A DNA stretch of 64,000 nucleotides from Thalassobacillus_A hwangdonensis (GCF_042675915.1 NZ_JBHTKL010000001.1:310001-374000), one strand, 5' to 3'; positions 45,053 through 52,982 are shown, numbered from the stretch's first letter. Program-made: numbers and translations. The notes: generated from the sequence alone by a model not told the origin.

Positions 45053-45074
45053 TGTTCTCCTGAAAAATGGAGGA
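45031..45074 (+). promoter_or_regulatory. Alternative hairpins over the rsgA ribosome binding site
   Basis: CAGGGG can pair with CTCCTG, or TTCTCC can pair with GGAGGA, which is the rsgA Shine-Dalgarno. The layout repeats that seen before the MFS gene at 42973. Confidence 0.45.
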
Positions 45075-45080
45075 ATTTTA

Positions 45081-46121
45081 TTGAAGGAATTGAATTGGCA
45101 AGAACTAGGGTTAACGGACTTTTTTAAAGCTCAGCATGAGGAATCGATGGGGAAAATCGGTCGTATTTCAAAGGCGAGCAACGGGATCTTCACTATTAAG
45201 ACAGCTGCATGTTCCTACACCGGACAGGTCAGCGGGAAGTTTCATTACCAGGCAGGGGATGTTCGATCCTATCCACATATAGGGGACTGGGTAGTCTTTC
45301 AGGCTTTGGAGAATGAAGCGAAAGCGGTCATTACTCATGTACTCGCACGAAAATCGCTGTTAACGAGACATGCAGCCGGTACTACTACGGAAGAACAAAT
45401 CATGGCAGCTAATGTCGACAAAGTATTTTTAGTGAATGCTCTTAATAATGATTTCAACCCAAGAAGAATGGAACGTTATTTGATGCAAGTATATGAAAGT
45501 GGTGCTTCTCCTGTATTTGTACTGACAAAAAAAGACCTTTGTGACGATGTAGAAGCGAAAATCGCCCAAGTCGAAGAAATAGCCATGGGGGTACCTGTTT
45601 ATGCGGTGAATGCTCTGACAGGAGAAGGCTCGGAACTGCTTGAGCAGGAAATATCAGTTGGAGTGACTATTTCACTTCTTGGTTCTTCCGGGGTCGGAAA
45701 GTCTACATTGATCAATCTTCTGTTAGGTGAAAACCTTCAAAAGACGCAGGAGATTAGACAATCCGATCAGAAGGGGAAGCATACAACCACGCATCGTGAG
45801 ATGTTCATATTGCCGGGCAAGGGTATTCTCATCGATACACCAGGCATGCGGGAGTTACAATTGTGGGCAGATAAAGATGCCGTGGAATCAGCATTTTCAG
45901 ACATCGAAAGCTTAAGCCAGGGTTGTAAATTCAGGGATTGTCAGCATGAAAAAGAGCCAGGGTGTGCAATTAACAAGGCGATACTGGCAGGTGAGCTCTC
46001 TGATTCCCGTCTGAAGAACTACAGAAAAATGCTGCGCGAAGTGGAACGACTTGAATTAAAAGATAAATATGGAGCACATAAAACGAATCGCATTCTGTAC
46101 GGGCCGAATGGGACCCGATAA
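45081..46121 (+). CDS. rsgA: RsgA-type circularly permuted ribosome GTPase
   Basis: A 346-residue RsgA/YjeQ-family GTPase that acts in late 30S subunit assembly. An OB-fold lies at about 20-95, then permuted G motifs: LTKKDL (G4), GSSGVGKSTLINLLLG (G1), HTTTHREM (G2) and IDTPGMREL (G3), and a C-terminal zinc finger (CKFRDCQHEKEPGC). Length is longer than the usual Bacillus RsgA (about 295) and the gene is away from prpC-prkC, so it is probably a paralogue. The TTG start follows GGAGG by six bases. The leader ORF and hairpins suggest translation-linked control. Confidence 0.85.
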   Translation: MKELNWQELGLTDFFKAQHEESMGKIGRISKASNGIFTIKTAACSYTGQVSGKFHYQAGDVRSYPHIGDWVVFQALENEAKAVITHVLARKSLLTRHAAGTTTEEQIMAANVDKVFLVNALNNDFNPRRMERYLMQVYESGASPVFVLTKKDLCDDVEAKIAQVEEIAMGVPVYAVNALTGEGSELLEQEISVGVTISLLGSSGVGKSTLINLLLGENLQKTQEIRQSDQKGKHTTTHREMFILPGKGILIDTPGMRELQLWADKDAVESAFSDIESLSQGCKFRDCQHEKEPGCAINKAILAGELSDSRLKNYRKMLREVERLELKDKYGAHKTNRILYGPNGTR

Positions 46122-46158
46122 CAATAGAAGAAACTGTACATGGAAGCAAGAAAGAATT

Positions 46159-46192
46159 GAGCATGAAATCGTTAAGGTTTCATGCTCTTTCT
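46159..46192 (+). terminator. Terminator after rsgA
   Basis: Stem GAGCATGAAA/TTTCATGCTC followed by TTTCTT. Confidence 0.8.
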
Positions 46193-46325
46193 TATGTGGT
46201 AAAAGTCTCGTGAACTGTCATTGAAGCAATGATAAATAGGATGGATGTAAGCTGGACTTAAGGTAACGATAACTTAATGACGATGAACTCTGATACTCAT
46301 GATTTTATCCATTTCATATACCCCC

Positions 46326-46385
46326 TTGACTATATTCTGCATATGCTTTATTATACCTATTAGGGTATCCAACCCAGCGGGGTAT
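46326..46385 (+). promoter_or_regulatory. Promoter with CsoR/CstR-like operators
   Basis: TTGACT (46326-46331), 17-base spacer and TATTAT (46349-46354). The near-palindrome ATACCTATTAGGGTAT (46353-46368) overlaps the -10 and start region, and ACCCAGCGGGGTAT follows (46372-46385). GC-centred ATACC/GGGTAT palindromes are the operator type of CsoR-family persulfide sensors such as CstR. No cstR gene is in the window, so the regulator is inferred. Confidence 0.65.
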
Positions 46386-46425
46386 CAAAGATATTCCCAT
46401 AAAACTTTTGAGGAGGAATTTTATT

Positions 46426-46815
46426 ATGAAAACAGCAATCATTGCAGCGAATGGTGGAGCGTTTGACGCATACAAAGTATTCAATATTGCAACTGCTTCT
46501 GCAACTTATGATGGAGAAACAGCAGTATTCTTCACATTCGAAGGACTTAACCTGATCCACAAGGAAGGTCACAAGCAGCTTCCACTACCTGAAGGTAAAG
46601 AACATTTCCAAGAAGGTTTTGACAAAGCGAATGTACCTTCTATCCCTGAATTGGTAGAAATGGCTAAAGAAATGGGCGTACGTTTCATCGCTTGTCAAAT
46701 GACGATGGATGTCATGGGTCTAACTAAAGAAGATTTTGTAGATGGAATCGAAGTTGGCGGAGCTGCAACATTCCTTAACTTTGCTAAAGAAGCTGACGTA
46801 TCCCTGACATTCTAA
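46426..46815 (+). CDS. DsrE-family sulfur-carrier protein
   Basis: A 129-residue DsrE/DsrF-like protein. Members bind persulfide on a cysteine and pass sulfur to TusA and rhodaneses. The candidate Cys lies in RFIACQMTMDVMGLTKEDF. The N-terminus KTAIIAANGGAFDAYKVFNIATASA is like the DsrE2-type proteins that sit with rhodanese and TusA genes. The ATG at 46426 follows AGGAGG. It is the first gene of the sulfur cluster, behind the promoter with the GC-centred palindromes. Confidence 0.85.
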   Translation: MKTAIIAANGGAFDAYKVFNIATASATYDGETAVFFTFEGLNLIHKEGHKQLPLPEGKEHFQEGFDKANVPSIPELVEMAKEMGVRFIACQMTMDVMGLTKEDFVDGIEVGGAATFLNFAKEADVSLTF

Positions 46816-46840
46816 ATCCATGATGTAAGGAGGACTTACG

Positions 46841-47068
46841 ATGGTAACCGTGTATACGACAACAACTTGTCCCTATTGCACAATGGTCAAGCAATTTCTT
46901 GATCAGATGAATGTCACTTATAAGGAAGTCAATCTTGAAAATGATCAAGAAGCCGCAAGGAAGCTTGTGGAAACAACCGGTGAGATGGGTGTTCCACAAA
47001 CGAATGTTGATGGTAACTGGATCATTGGTTTCGATCCGGAAGCGTTTCTAAACTATTTAAATAAATAA
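46841..47068 (+). CDS. Glutaredoxin-like protein
   Basis: A 75-residue mini-glutaredoxin with the active site CPYC (in TTTCPYCTMVKQFLDQMNV) and the cis-Pro region VPQTNVDGNWIIGFDP. Likely reduces protein disulfides or (bacilli)thiol persulfides. It follows the DsrE gene by 25 bases. AAGGAGG precedes the ATG. Confidence 0.88.
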   Translation: MVTVYTTTTCPYCTMVKQFLDQMNVTYKEVNLENDQEAARKLVETTGEMGVPQTNVDGNWIIGFDPEAFLNYLNK

Positions 47069-47167
47069 CTGGAAGTGGGGCGGTTACCGCCTCATTTCCA
47101 AACTTGTTTTTTTAAAAGTCAGCTGGAAATCAGCAGTGGTTGACTTTTAAAAAAATAAGTTTAAAAT

Positions 47168-47183
47168 ATACCTATAGGGGTAA
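47168..47183 (+). promoter_or_regulatory. CstR-like operator before rhodanese genes
   Basis: ATACCTATAGGGGTAA, nearly palindromic and closely matching the site at 46353-46368. It lies 27 bases before the first rhodanese start. Confidence 0.6.
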
Positions 47184-47209
47184 TTAGTGTTGTGGGAGGC
47201 GAAGATAAG

Positions 47210-47578
47210 TTGGATACAATCTTAACAATAATTGCTGTAGCTATCCTGATCGGGTTCATTGCCAGAAAAATGATTCCGGCAAAAGGCGTAGGTCAGTTGA
47301 CTACGGCTCAGCTTAAAGAAGAAATGAAGGCTAAAAAAGGGAAACAATTCATTGATGTGCGTACCCCTGGAGAATACCAGGCGAATCACATCAAAGGTTT
47401 TAATAATTATCCATTGCAGCAGTTGCAGGGAAACCTGAGTAAGCTCGATAAAGATAAAGAAACATTTGTCATTTGTCAGAGTGGAGCTAGATCATCAGCT
47501 GCTACAAGAGTATTGAAAAAGAATGGGTTTGAGAACATCCACAATGTCCAAGGCGGTATGAACGCCTGGAGAGGTTAA
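47210..47578 (+). CDS. Membrane-anchored rhodanese
   Basis: A 122-residue single-domain rhodanese with one N-terminal membrane helix (about 2-20). The active-site loop is CQSGAR with the persulfide-forming Cys. The domain begins with AQLKEEMKAKKGKQFIDVRTPGEYQANHI. The catalytic side would be at the inner membrane face. The TTG at 47210 fits GGGAGG; the ORF from GTG 47192 overlaps this site. Confidence 0.85.
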   Translation: MDTILTIIAVAILIGFIARKMIPAKGVGQLTTAQLKEEMKAKKGKQFIDVRTPGEYQANHIKGFNNYPLQQLQGNLSKLDKDKETFVICQSGARSSAATRVLKKNGFENIHNVQGGMNAWRG

Positions 47579-47593
47579 AAGGAGGAAATGAAC

Positions 47594-47890
47594 ATGAAAA
47601 CAATGACTGCTAAAGAAATTGAAAATAAAGTTGCGAATGGTGAACAGCTAAATCTCATCGACGTTCGCGGAACAGATGAGGTAAGTGAAGGTCATATCCC
47701 GGGAGCTGTAAATATCCCGTTGCACTTGCTTGAGTTCCGTATGAACGAATTGGATAAATCAAAAGAATATGTAATGGTTTGTCGTTCTGGCGGACGTAGT
47801 GGTCAGGCTTCCCAGTTCCTTGATCAGCAAGGCTATGAGGTCATCAATATGGAAGGCGGAATGATGGCTTGGGAAGGTCCGGTGAAGTAA
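47594..47890 (+). CDS. Soluble rhodanese
   Basis: A 98-residue rhodanese with active loop CRSGGRSGQAS and the domain start NLIDVRGTDEVSEGHIPGAVNIPL. Transfers sulfane sulfur between thiols. The ATG at 47594 lies eight bases after GGAGG and is preferred over the ATG two codons earlier. It follows the membrane rhodanese by 15 bases. Confidence 0.88.
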   Translation: MKTMTAKEIENKVANGEQLNLIDVRGTDEVSEGHIPGAVNIPLHLLEFRMNELDKSKEYVMVCRSGGRSGQASQFLDQQGYEVINMEGGMMAWEGPVK

Positions 47891-47956
47891 CATTCACCTG
47901 ACTGTTTATTTGCGAGTTACTACTTTTACCATAGTTAATACAGGAGGTTATTTTTC

Positions 47957-48508
47957 ATGAAAGTAAATGAAGTGCTTGATGCTAAAGGCTTGGCTTGTCC
48001 AATGCCGATCGTAAAAACGAAAAAAGCGATGACAACTATGGAACCTGGTCATGTTCTTGAAGTATTGGCAACTGATCGCGGCTCTATTGCAGATTTGGAA
48101 GCATGGGCTGGAAACATGGGTCATCAGTACCTTGGATATAAAGAAGACGGTGATGTGCTGAAGCATTACCTTAGAAAAAACAGTGATGGTGAAGATAAAC
48201 CGGAAAAGAAACATGAGCAGACGATCACGAATGAAGACCTTAAGAAGCTGGACACAGAAGCTATTACACTCGTAGATGTCCGTGAACCTGCAGAATACGA
48301 ATTTGGTCATATTCCAAATGCCGTATCTGTTCCTTTAGGTGAACTGGAAGGGAATTTGGATAAGATCGATAAAGATAAGGATGTTTATGTCGTTTGCCGT
48401 ACTGGGAGCAGGAGTGATTTAGCAGCACAGAAGCTTTCAGAAAAAGGGTGGAACGTCTACAACGTCGTCCCTGGCATGAAAGAATGGGATGGAGAGGTTA
48501 CTAAGTAA
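47957..48508 (+). CDS. TusA-rhodanese fusion protein
   Basis: A 183-residue fusion of an N-terminal TusA domain (residues 1-75; DAKGLACPMPIVKTKKAM with the sulfur-carrying Cys in the CPMP motif) and a C-terminal rhodanese (about 90-183; loop CRTGSRS). The fusion shows that sulfur is handed from one carrier site to the other. CAGGAGG precedes the ATG. It lies in the middle of the sulfur cluster. Confidence 0.9.
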   Translation: MKVNEVLDAKGLACPMPIVKTKKAMTTMEPGHVLEVLATDRGSIADLEAWAGNMGHQYLGYKEDGDVLKHYLRKNSDGEDKPEKKHEQTITNEDLKKLDTEAITLVDVREPAEYEFGHIPNAVSVPLGELEGNLDKIDKDKDVYVVCRTGSRSDLAAQKLSEKGWNVYNVVPGMKEWDGEVTK

Positions 48509-48530
48509 CCAAAAAAATTTACAATTAACA

Positions 48531-48546
48531 ATACTAATGGGGGTAT
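48531..48546 (+). promoter_or_regulatory. Possible third operator-like site
   Basis: ATACTAATGGGGGTAT resembles the other ATAC-N8-GGTAT sites. Its GGGGG also serves as the ribosome binding site of the next gene, so the resemblance may be partly by chance. Confidence 0.35.
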
Positions 48547-48552
48547 TAAGTG

Positions 48553-49677
48553 ATGGCAACAGCTATGACTGCGAAAGATATCGCACGAAAAGTGATTGAT
48601 AAAGAAGAATTGTTCATTTTAGATGTCCGTAACCAAAAAGAATTTGATGACTGGAAAATCGAAGGTGACAGTGTGGAAATCTTCAATACACCTTATTTCG
48701 ATCTTCTTGATGGAGTAGATGATATTCTTGGTAAAATTCCAAGTGAAAATGTTCTTGTCGTATGTGCCAAAGAAGGCTCTTCCATGATGGTCGCTGACAT
48801 GTTGGAAGAAGCAGGAGTGAAGAATGTTACCTATCTATCTGGTGGTATGAAGGCGTGGAGTGAATATCTGGAACCAGTGAAAATAGGAGAACTTTCTGAC
48901 GGTGGAGAGCTTTACCAATTTGTACGTCTCGGTAAAGGGTGCCTTTCCTATATGGTCGTTTCTGAAGGTGAAGCGATGGTCATCGATTCAAATCGTACGA
49001 TCCAGCCTTACCTTGATTTCGCTGAGGAAAAACAAGCGAAGATTGTTCAGGTTGCTGACACGCACCTGCACGCAGATCATATCTCTGGCGGACGTGCACT
49101 TAGAGAAGAAACAGGTGCTGCCTACTGGCTTCCTCCTAAAGATGCTACGGAAGTCACTTTTGACTACAAGGCACTTGAAGATGGGAACGAAATCAAAGTA
49201 GGTACTGCTAAAATCGATGTGCAGGCAATCTATTCACCTGGTCACACAATTGGCTCCACATCCTTCATCATTGATGAGAAGTATCTATTGACGGGTGATA
49301 TCCTGTTTGTTGAATCAATTGGACGCCCGGATTTAGCTGGCCTGGCAGAAGACTGGGTTGGAGATTTGCGTCAGACTTTGTACAGCCGTTATCAGAACCT
49401 ATCAGATGATTTGATTGTACTGCCGGCTCACTTCGGAAAAATGTCTGAAGTAGCGGATGATGGAACTGTTTCTGCTCCGCTTGGCAAGTTGTATGAAGAG
49501 AATGAAGGTTTGAATGTGGAAGACGAAGGTGAATTCCGTAAAATGGTGACAGAAAACCTTCCACCACAACCGAACAGTTATCAGGAAATCCGTCAGGTGA
49601 ACATGGGTCAGATTGCTCCGGAAGACGAAGAGCAGCGCGAGATGGAAATCGGACCGAACCGTTGTGCAGTAAATTAA
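48553..49677 (+). CDS. Rhodanese-MBL persulfide dioxygenase-like protein
   Basis: A 374-residue fusion of an N-terminal rhodanese (about 1-110; loop CAKEGS) and a metallo-beta-lactamase domain (about 120-320) of the ETHE1/persulfide dioxygenase type. The metal ligands are in THLHADHISGG, SPGHTIGSTSF, LTGDILFV and LPAHFG. It would oxidise low-molecular-weight persulfide to sulfite, which the TauE protein nearby could export. A C-terminal tail (about 320-374) contains a late Cys. The domain order is the reverse of staphylococcal CstB. ATG 48553 preferred over the overlapping GTG 48550. Confidence 0.88.
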   Translation: MATAMTAKDIARKVIDKEELFILDVRNQKEFDDWKIEGDSVEIFNTPYFDLLDGVDDILGKIPSENVLVVCAKEGSSMMVADMLEEAGVKNVTYLSGGMKAWSEYLEPVKIGELSDGGELYQFVRLGKGCLSYMVVSEGEAMVIDSNRTIQPYLDFAEEKQAKIVQVADTHLHADHISGGRALREETGAAYWLPPKDATEVTFDYKALEDGNEIKVGTAKIDVQAIYSPGHTIGSTSFIIDEKYLLTGDILFVESIGRPDLAGLAEDWVGDLRQTLYSRYQNLSDDLIVLPAHFGKMSEVADDGTVSAPLGKLYEENEGLNVEDEGEFRKMVTENLPPQPNSYQEIRQVNMGQIAPEDEEQREMEIGPNRCAVN

Positions 49678-49733
49678 TAGGCAGAGAGTAAACTGGTTAA
49701 CTTAAATCATATCGATAAAAAGGAGAGTTTTTC

Positions 49734-49961
49734 ATGAACGTAAGTAAAGTATTGGACGCAAAAGGACTGGCATGCCCGATGCCGATCGTAAAAACGAAAA
49801 AAGCTATGGATGAATTGAACAGTGGAGAGATTCTTGAAATCCACGCGACAGATAAAGGTGCGACAAGTGATTTGACTGCATGGACAGAAGCAGGAGGTCA
49901 TGAACTGATCGACCGAAAAGAAGAAGACGATGTTTTGAAATTCTGGATTAAAAAGGCCTGA
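49734..49961 (+). CDS. TusA family sulfur carrier
   Basis: A 75-residue stand-alone TusA-like protein (DAKGLACPMPIVKTKKAMDELNSGE) almost identical in its N-terminal half to the TusA domain of the fusion protein at 47957, so one probably arose from the other. The carrier Cys is in CPMP. AAAGGAGAG precedes the ATG. A terminator follows. Confidence 0.9.
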   Translation: MNVSKVLDAKGLACPMPIVKTKKAMDELNSGEILEIHATDKGATSDLTAWTEAGGHELIDRKEEDDVLKFWIKKA

Positions 49962-49967
49962 ATTTAA

Positions 49968-50001
49968 CAAGGGAAAGGGAGTTATATCCCTTCCCTTTCT
50001 T
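49968..50001 (+). terminator. Terminator after tusA
   Basis: Stem AAGGGAAAGGG/CCTTCCCTTTC with a T-rich tail; may only partly stop transcription into the TauE gene. Confidence 0.7.
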
Positions 50002-50068
50002 ATTGTCATCCTCTGATTTGTACAACGATTCACTAGCGAACAGTGGGATGGAAAAGGAGTGAAAGAAA

Positions 50069-50848
50069 ATGGATATCTGGTTTTATATAACGATTTTCAT
50101 CATTGGATTCGCAGGTTCCTATGTATCCGGAATGGTGGGGATTGGCGGATCGATCATTAAATATCCGATGCTATTGTATATTCCACCAATGCTGGGATTT
50201 GCAGCATTTACAGCCCATGAAGTATCAGGGATCAGTGCTGTACAAGTATTTTTTGCTACCATCGCTGGTGCCTGGGCATACCGCAAAGGTGGTTATCTAA
50301 ATAAAGATCTGATCATCTATATGGGTGCAAGTATTCTTGTTGGTAGTTTTATCGGTAGCTATGGTTCAAGATTCATGGGAGAACAGGGAATTCAAATTGT
50401 ATATGGTGTATTGGCACTATTAGCAGCAATCATGATGTTCATCCCGCGTAAAAACAACGATGACTTGCCACCGGATCAAGTGACCTTTAACAAAACAGTA
50501 GCGGCAGTGTCAGGTTTTTCTGTAGGGGTAGCAGCTGGTATCGTCGGTGCGGCCGGAGCATTCCTGCTTGTACCAATCATGCTGACTGTGCTTAAAATAC
50601 CTACGCGTGTAACAATTGCGACATCTCTTGCAGTTACATTCATTTCTTCAATTGGAGCGACTGCAGGGAAAGTGATGACTGGTCAGGTTGTGCTTGTACC
50701 GGCTCTAATTATGGTAGTCGCAAGTGTCATTGCCTCTCCGTTAGGCGCGAAAGCTGGTCAAAAAGTCAACACCAAGCTGCTGCAGGCAATCTTAGCAGCA
50801 TTGATTGTAGGTACAGCCATCAAAATCTGGTGGGACGTATTATTATAA
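50069..50848 (+). CDS. TauE/SafE sulfite exporter family protein
   Basis: A 259-residue membrane protein with eight helices in two halves, of the TauE/SafE (DUF81) family. The repeated glycine motifs are GMVGIGGSIIKYPMLLYIPP and AAGIVGAAGAFLLVPIMLTVL. In sulfide-detoxification operons such proteins export sulfite or import/export other sulfur anions. AAAGGAG precedes the ATG. It is the last gene of the cluster. Confidence 0.88.
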   Translation: MDIWFYITIFIIGFAGSYVSGMVGIGGSIIKYPMLLYIPPMLGFAAFTAHEVSGISAVQVFFATIAGAWAYRKGGYLNKDLIIYMGASILVGSFIGSYGSRFMGEQGIQIVYGVLALLAAIMMFIPRKNNDDLPPDQVTFNKTVAAVSGFSVGVAAGIVGAAGAFLLVPIMLTVLKIPTRVTIATSLAVTFISSIGATAGKVMTGQVVLVPALIMVVASVIASPLGAKAGQKVNTKLLQAILAALIVGTAIKIWWDVLL

Positions 50849-50857
50849 AGATGTTAG

Positions 50858-50887
50858 CCGAACCATCCTTGGGTGGTTCGGTTTTTT
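50858..50887 (+). terminator. Terminator ending the sulfur cluster
   Basis: Stem CCGAACCA/TGGTTCGG with T6. Confidence 0.85.
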
Positions 50888-50994
50888 ATTGTGATTCTTT
50901 GTTACAAGCTCAAAGTGCAATGTACGTTTGTTTTGAATTCACAAAGGAAGGGAATAGAGAGGATACATTATCACTAGATAGAGGGATGGATATC

Positions 50995-51945
50995 ATGATA
51001 AAGGTCACGGCATTTACGCATGAAGGGGAAATCATCGAAAATACAGATTTAGGAGACTTACATAAAGAAAGTGTCCGTTGGTATTGGGTGGATTTTGAGT
51101 CTCCAGAAGAAAATGAAATAGCCCTGCTGGATTCTTTTTTTCATTTCCACCCACTGGCGATTGAAGACTGTATGCACGATCTCCAGCGTCCAAAGCTGGA
51201 TTACTACGATGACCACACTTTTTTTGTCATCCACGCCATCGATAACAATGAGCTTGAAAAGCAGGAAATCGATATCTTCCTGGGTGAAGATTTCATCGTT
51301 ACTTACCATAAGAAAAAAATGAAATTGATGGATCACGTTTGCAGTATTTTGAAGCGCAGCAAGAATAAGGACGCCTGGGATGAGTATCATGTACTGTATC
51401 AGATTCTTGATAAAGTGGTCGACAATTACTTCCCGATCATCTATGAAATCGAAGATCACATCAATGAAATTGAAGACAATACGAAAAACCTGTCTATGGA
51501 TAAACTGCTGGAACAATTATTCGACCGGAGAAGTGAGCTGCTTGTCTTGAGACAAACCGTCCATCCAATGCGGGATCTGTTATATAGAATGCTGAATACC
51601 CACCACCTTGATGGGGTCAGGGAGAGAAAAGAGTATTTCGCTGACATACATGACCATTTGCTGAAGGTAGCGGAACTTATCGCATCGAACAGGGAAATGA
51701 CACAGGATATCCGTGACAGTTACCTGTCGCTGAACTCACATGAAACGAATCGTACGATGCAGATTCTAACGTTGATTTCCGTGATTTTCATGCCTCTTAC
51801 GTTCATTGTAGGGGTGTATGGTATGAACTTTGAATTCATGCCTGAACTTGATGAACGCTACTCCTACTTTATCGTATGGTGTGTAATGATCGTCATGGCA
51901 GTAGGTATGTACGTATGGTTCAGGCGAAAAGGCTGGTTTGATTAA
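50995..51945 (+). CDS. corA: Magnesium/cobalt transporter CorA
   Basis: A 316-residue CorA channel: long N-terminal cytoplasmic domain, stalk helix and two C-terminal membrane helices with the signature YGMNFEFMPELDERYSYF (GMN filter). It ends in basic RRKGWFD. Imports Mg2+ (Co2+, Ni2+). The ATG at 50995 follows AGAGGG; the long upstream extension to 50830 runs through the preceding terminator and is rejected. Monocistronic, with a strong terminator. Confidence 0.92.
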   Translation: MIKVTAFTHEGEIIENTDLGDLHKESVRWYWVDFESPEENEIALLDSFFHFHPLAIEDCMHDLQRPKLDYYDDHTFFVIHAIDNNELEKQEIDIFLGEDFIVTYHKKKMKLMDHVCSILKRSKNKDAWDEYHVLYQILDKVVDNYFPIIYEIEDHINEIEDNTKNLSMDKLLEQLFDRRSELLVLRQTVHPMRDLLYRMLNTHHLDGVRERKEYFADIHDHLLKVAELIASNREMTQDIRDSYLSLNSHETNRTMQILTLISVIFMPLTFIVGVYGMNFEFMPELDERYSYFIVWCVMIVMAVGMYVWFRRKGWFD

Positions 51946-51976
51946 TTAGAACACAACTTGAATATTTCTGTAATGG

Positions 51977-52009
51977 CGTCGAGACAGTAAATGGTCTCGA
52001 CGTTTTTTT
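51977..52009 (+). terminator. Terminator after corA
   Basis: Stem CGTCGAGAC/GTCTCGACG and T7. Confidence 0.9.
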
Positions 52010-52059
52010 GCGTTTGAACGGTGAGCGGGCATCATTGTATTCGCTCATTTTAACGTAAC

Positions 52060-52087
52060 CACCTTCTTCAAGAGGAGGTGTTTTTTT
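52060..52087 (+). terminator. Terminator-like hairpin
   Basis: Stem CACCTTCTT/AGAGGAGGTG (with G-T pairs) followed by T7. It could end a short unknown transcript or be a second stop after corA. Confidence 0.5.
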
Positions 52088-52501
52088 ATGTGGCAATTTA
52101 AGAAAAGGCACTTTTAAATCACATCAATCACGGTACTTAAGAAATGCGTTGCACTTTCGAGGATTCTCGCAATTTCACGTACCTACGGGTCAGCCTCCCT
52201 TTCCACTAATTCAGTAGCGACACCTAAAATATTTCGAAAGTCGTATGGGTGAATAGATCAACAACACGTTTAAGAGAGCCTTAAAAAAATTGGAGCAATT
52301 AGTAGTGGGTGTTACAAGGTTCAAGCGAGGACTTAAGCAAAGCTTCTCAGAGACAACCAGTGTCACGATGAGGATTGTCTTAAGCTTGTTGTAGATATAA
52401 AGCATATACTTCCTACTTTGCAAAGAGTAGTAGAGAAGGTGGGGTAAGGGGCGGATAGGAAGTTCGGTCCAAAGGCTGAGTTCAATTCACTCCACTGGCC
52501 G

Positions 52502-52530
52502 TTATGGAAAAATTGAAAACTTCCTATAAT
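52502..52530 (+). promoter_or_regulatory. Candidate promoter of the microprotein array
   Basis: TATAAT at 52525-52530 with a weak -35 (TTATGG) 17 bases upstream, about 40 bases before the first microprotein ORF. Confidence 0.35.
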
Positions 52531-52570
52531 TGGATTAACAAAAGAAAACAGTAAGCAAGGAGGAAACCAA

Positions 52571-52633
52571 ATGTTTGGAACATACAACGAATTTGAAGTG
52601 ATCCGCCAGTTAGGAGATATCAAGCGAAAATAA
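52571..52633 (+). CDS. Microprotein 1 of the five-copy array
   Basis: Twenty residues, MFGTYNEFEVIRQLGDIKRK, with AGGAGG seven or eight bases before the ATG. Hydrophobic residues occur every third position (Phe2, Tyr5, Phe8, Ile11, Leu14, Ile17) with a basic end, so a short amphipathic helix is plausible. No signal peptide and no cysteine. I do not recognise any family. First of five tandem copies. Confidence 0.75.
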   Translation: MFGTYNEFEVIRQLGDIKRK

Positions 52634-52674
52634 TCGACAGGGAAAAAATCCACAAAGGAACAGGAGGAAACCAA

Positions 52675-52737
52675 ATGTTTGGAACATACAACGAATTTGA
52701 AGTGATCCGCCAGTTAGGAGATATCAAGCGAAAATAA
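52675..52737 (+). CDS. Microprotein 2 of the array
   Basis: Identical in DNA and protein to copy 1, 104 bases downstream, with its own AGGAGG. The copies are separated by a conserved 41-base linker, so each is translated from its own start. Confidence 0.75.
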   Translation: MFGTYNEFEVIRQLGDIKRK

Positions 52738-52778
52738 TCGACAGGGAGAAAATCCACAAAGGAACAGGAGGAAGCCAA

Positions 52779-52841
52779 ATGTTTGGAACATACAACGAAT
52801 TTGAAGTGATTCGCCAGTTAAGGGATATCAAACGAAAATAA
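52779..52841 (+). CDS. Microprotein 3 of the array
   Basis: Same peptide with Gly15 changed to Arg (IRQLRDIKRK). Other differences from copy 1 are silent (ATC to ATT, AAG to AAA). AGGAGG upstream. Confidence 0.75.
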   Translation: MFGTYNEFEVIRQLRDIKRK

Positions 52842-52882
52842 TCGACAGGGAGAAAATCCACAAAGGAACAGGAGGAAACCAA

Positions 52883-52945
52883 ATGTTTGGAACATACAAC
52901 GAATTTGAAGTGATCCGTCAACTAAGAGATATCAAACGAAAGTAA
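52883..52945 (+). CDS. Microprotein 4 of the array
   Basis: Same protein as copy 3 but with several silent changes (CGC to CGT, CAG to CAA, TTA to CTA, AAA to AAG). AGGAGG upstream. After it the linker changes. Confidence 0.75.
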   Translation: MFGTYNEFEVIRQLRDIKRK

Positions 52946-52982
52946 ATTCTGGGAAGCAAAGCTATGAAAAGGAGGGATTGCA

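Larger units (their letters stand above)
52010..52570. other. Unassigned stretch before the microprotein array
   Basis: About 560 bases without a recognisable gene. It contains a second hairpin with T7 (52060-52087) and short open stretches broken by stops in all frames. Some of it (such as the frame around 52270-52390 reading KRALKKLEQLVVGVTRFKRG) looks like a decayed gene. The final part may hold the array promoter. Confidence 0.4.

Noticed and set aside
50830..50994. N-terminal extension of corA
   Set aside because: The extended frame passes through the terminator of the TauE gene; AGAGGG and the usual CorA length support the ATG at 50995.
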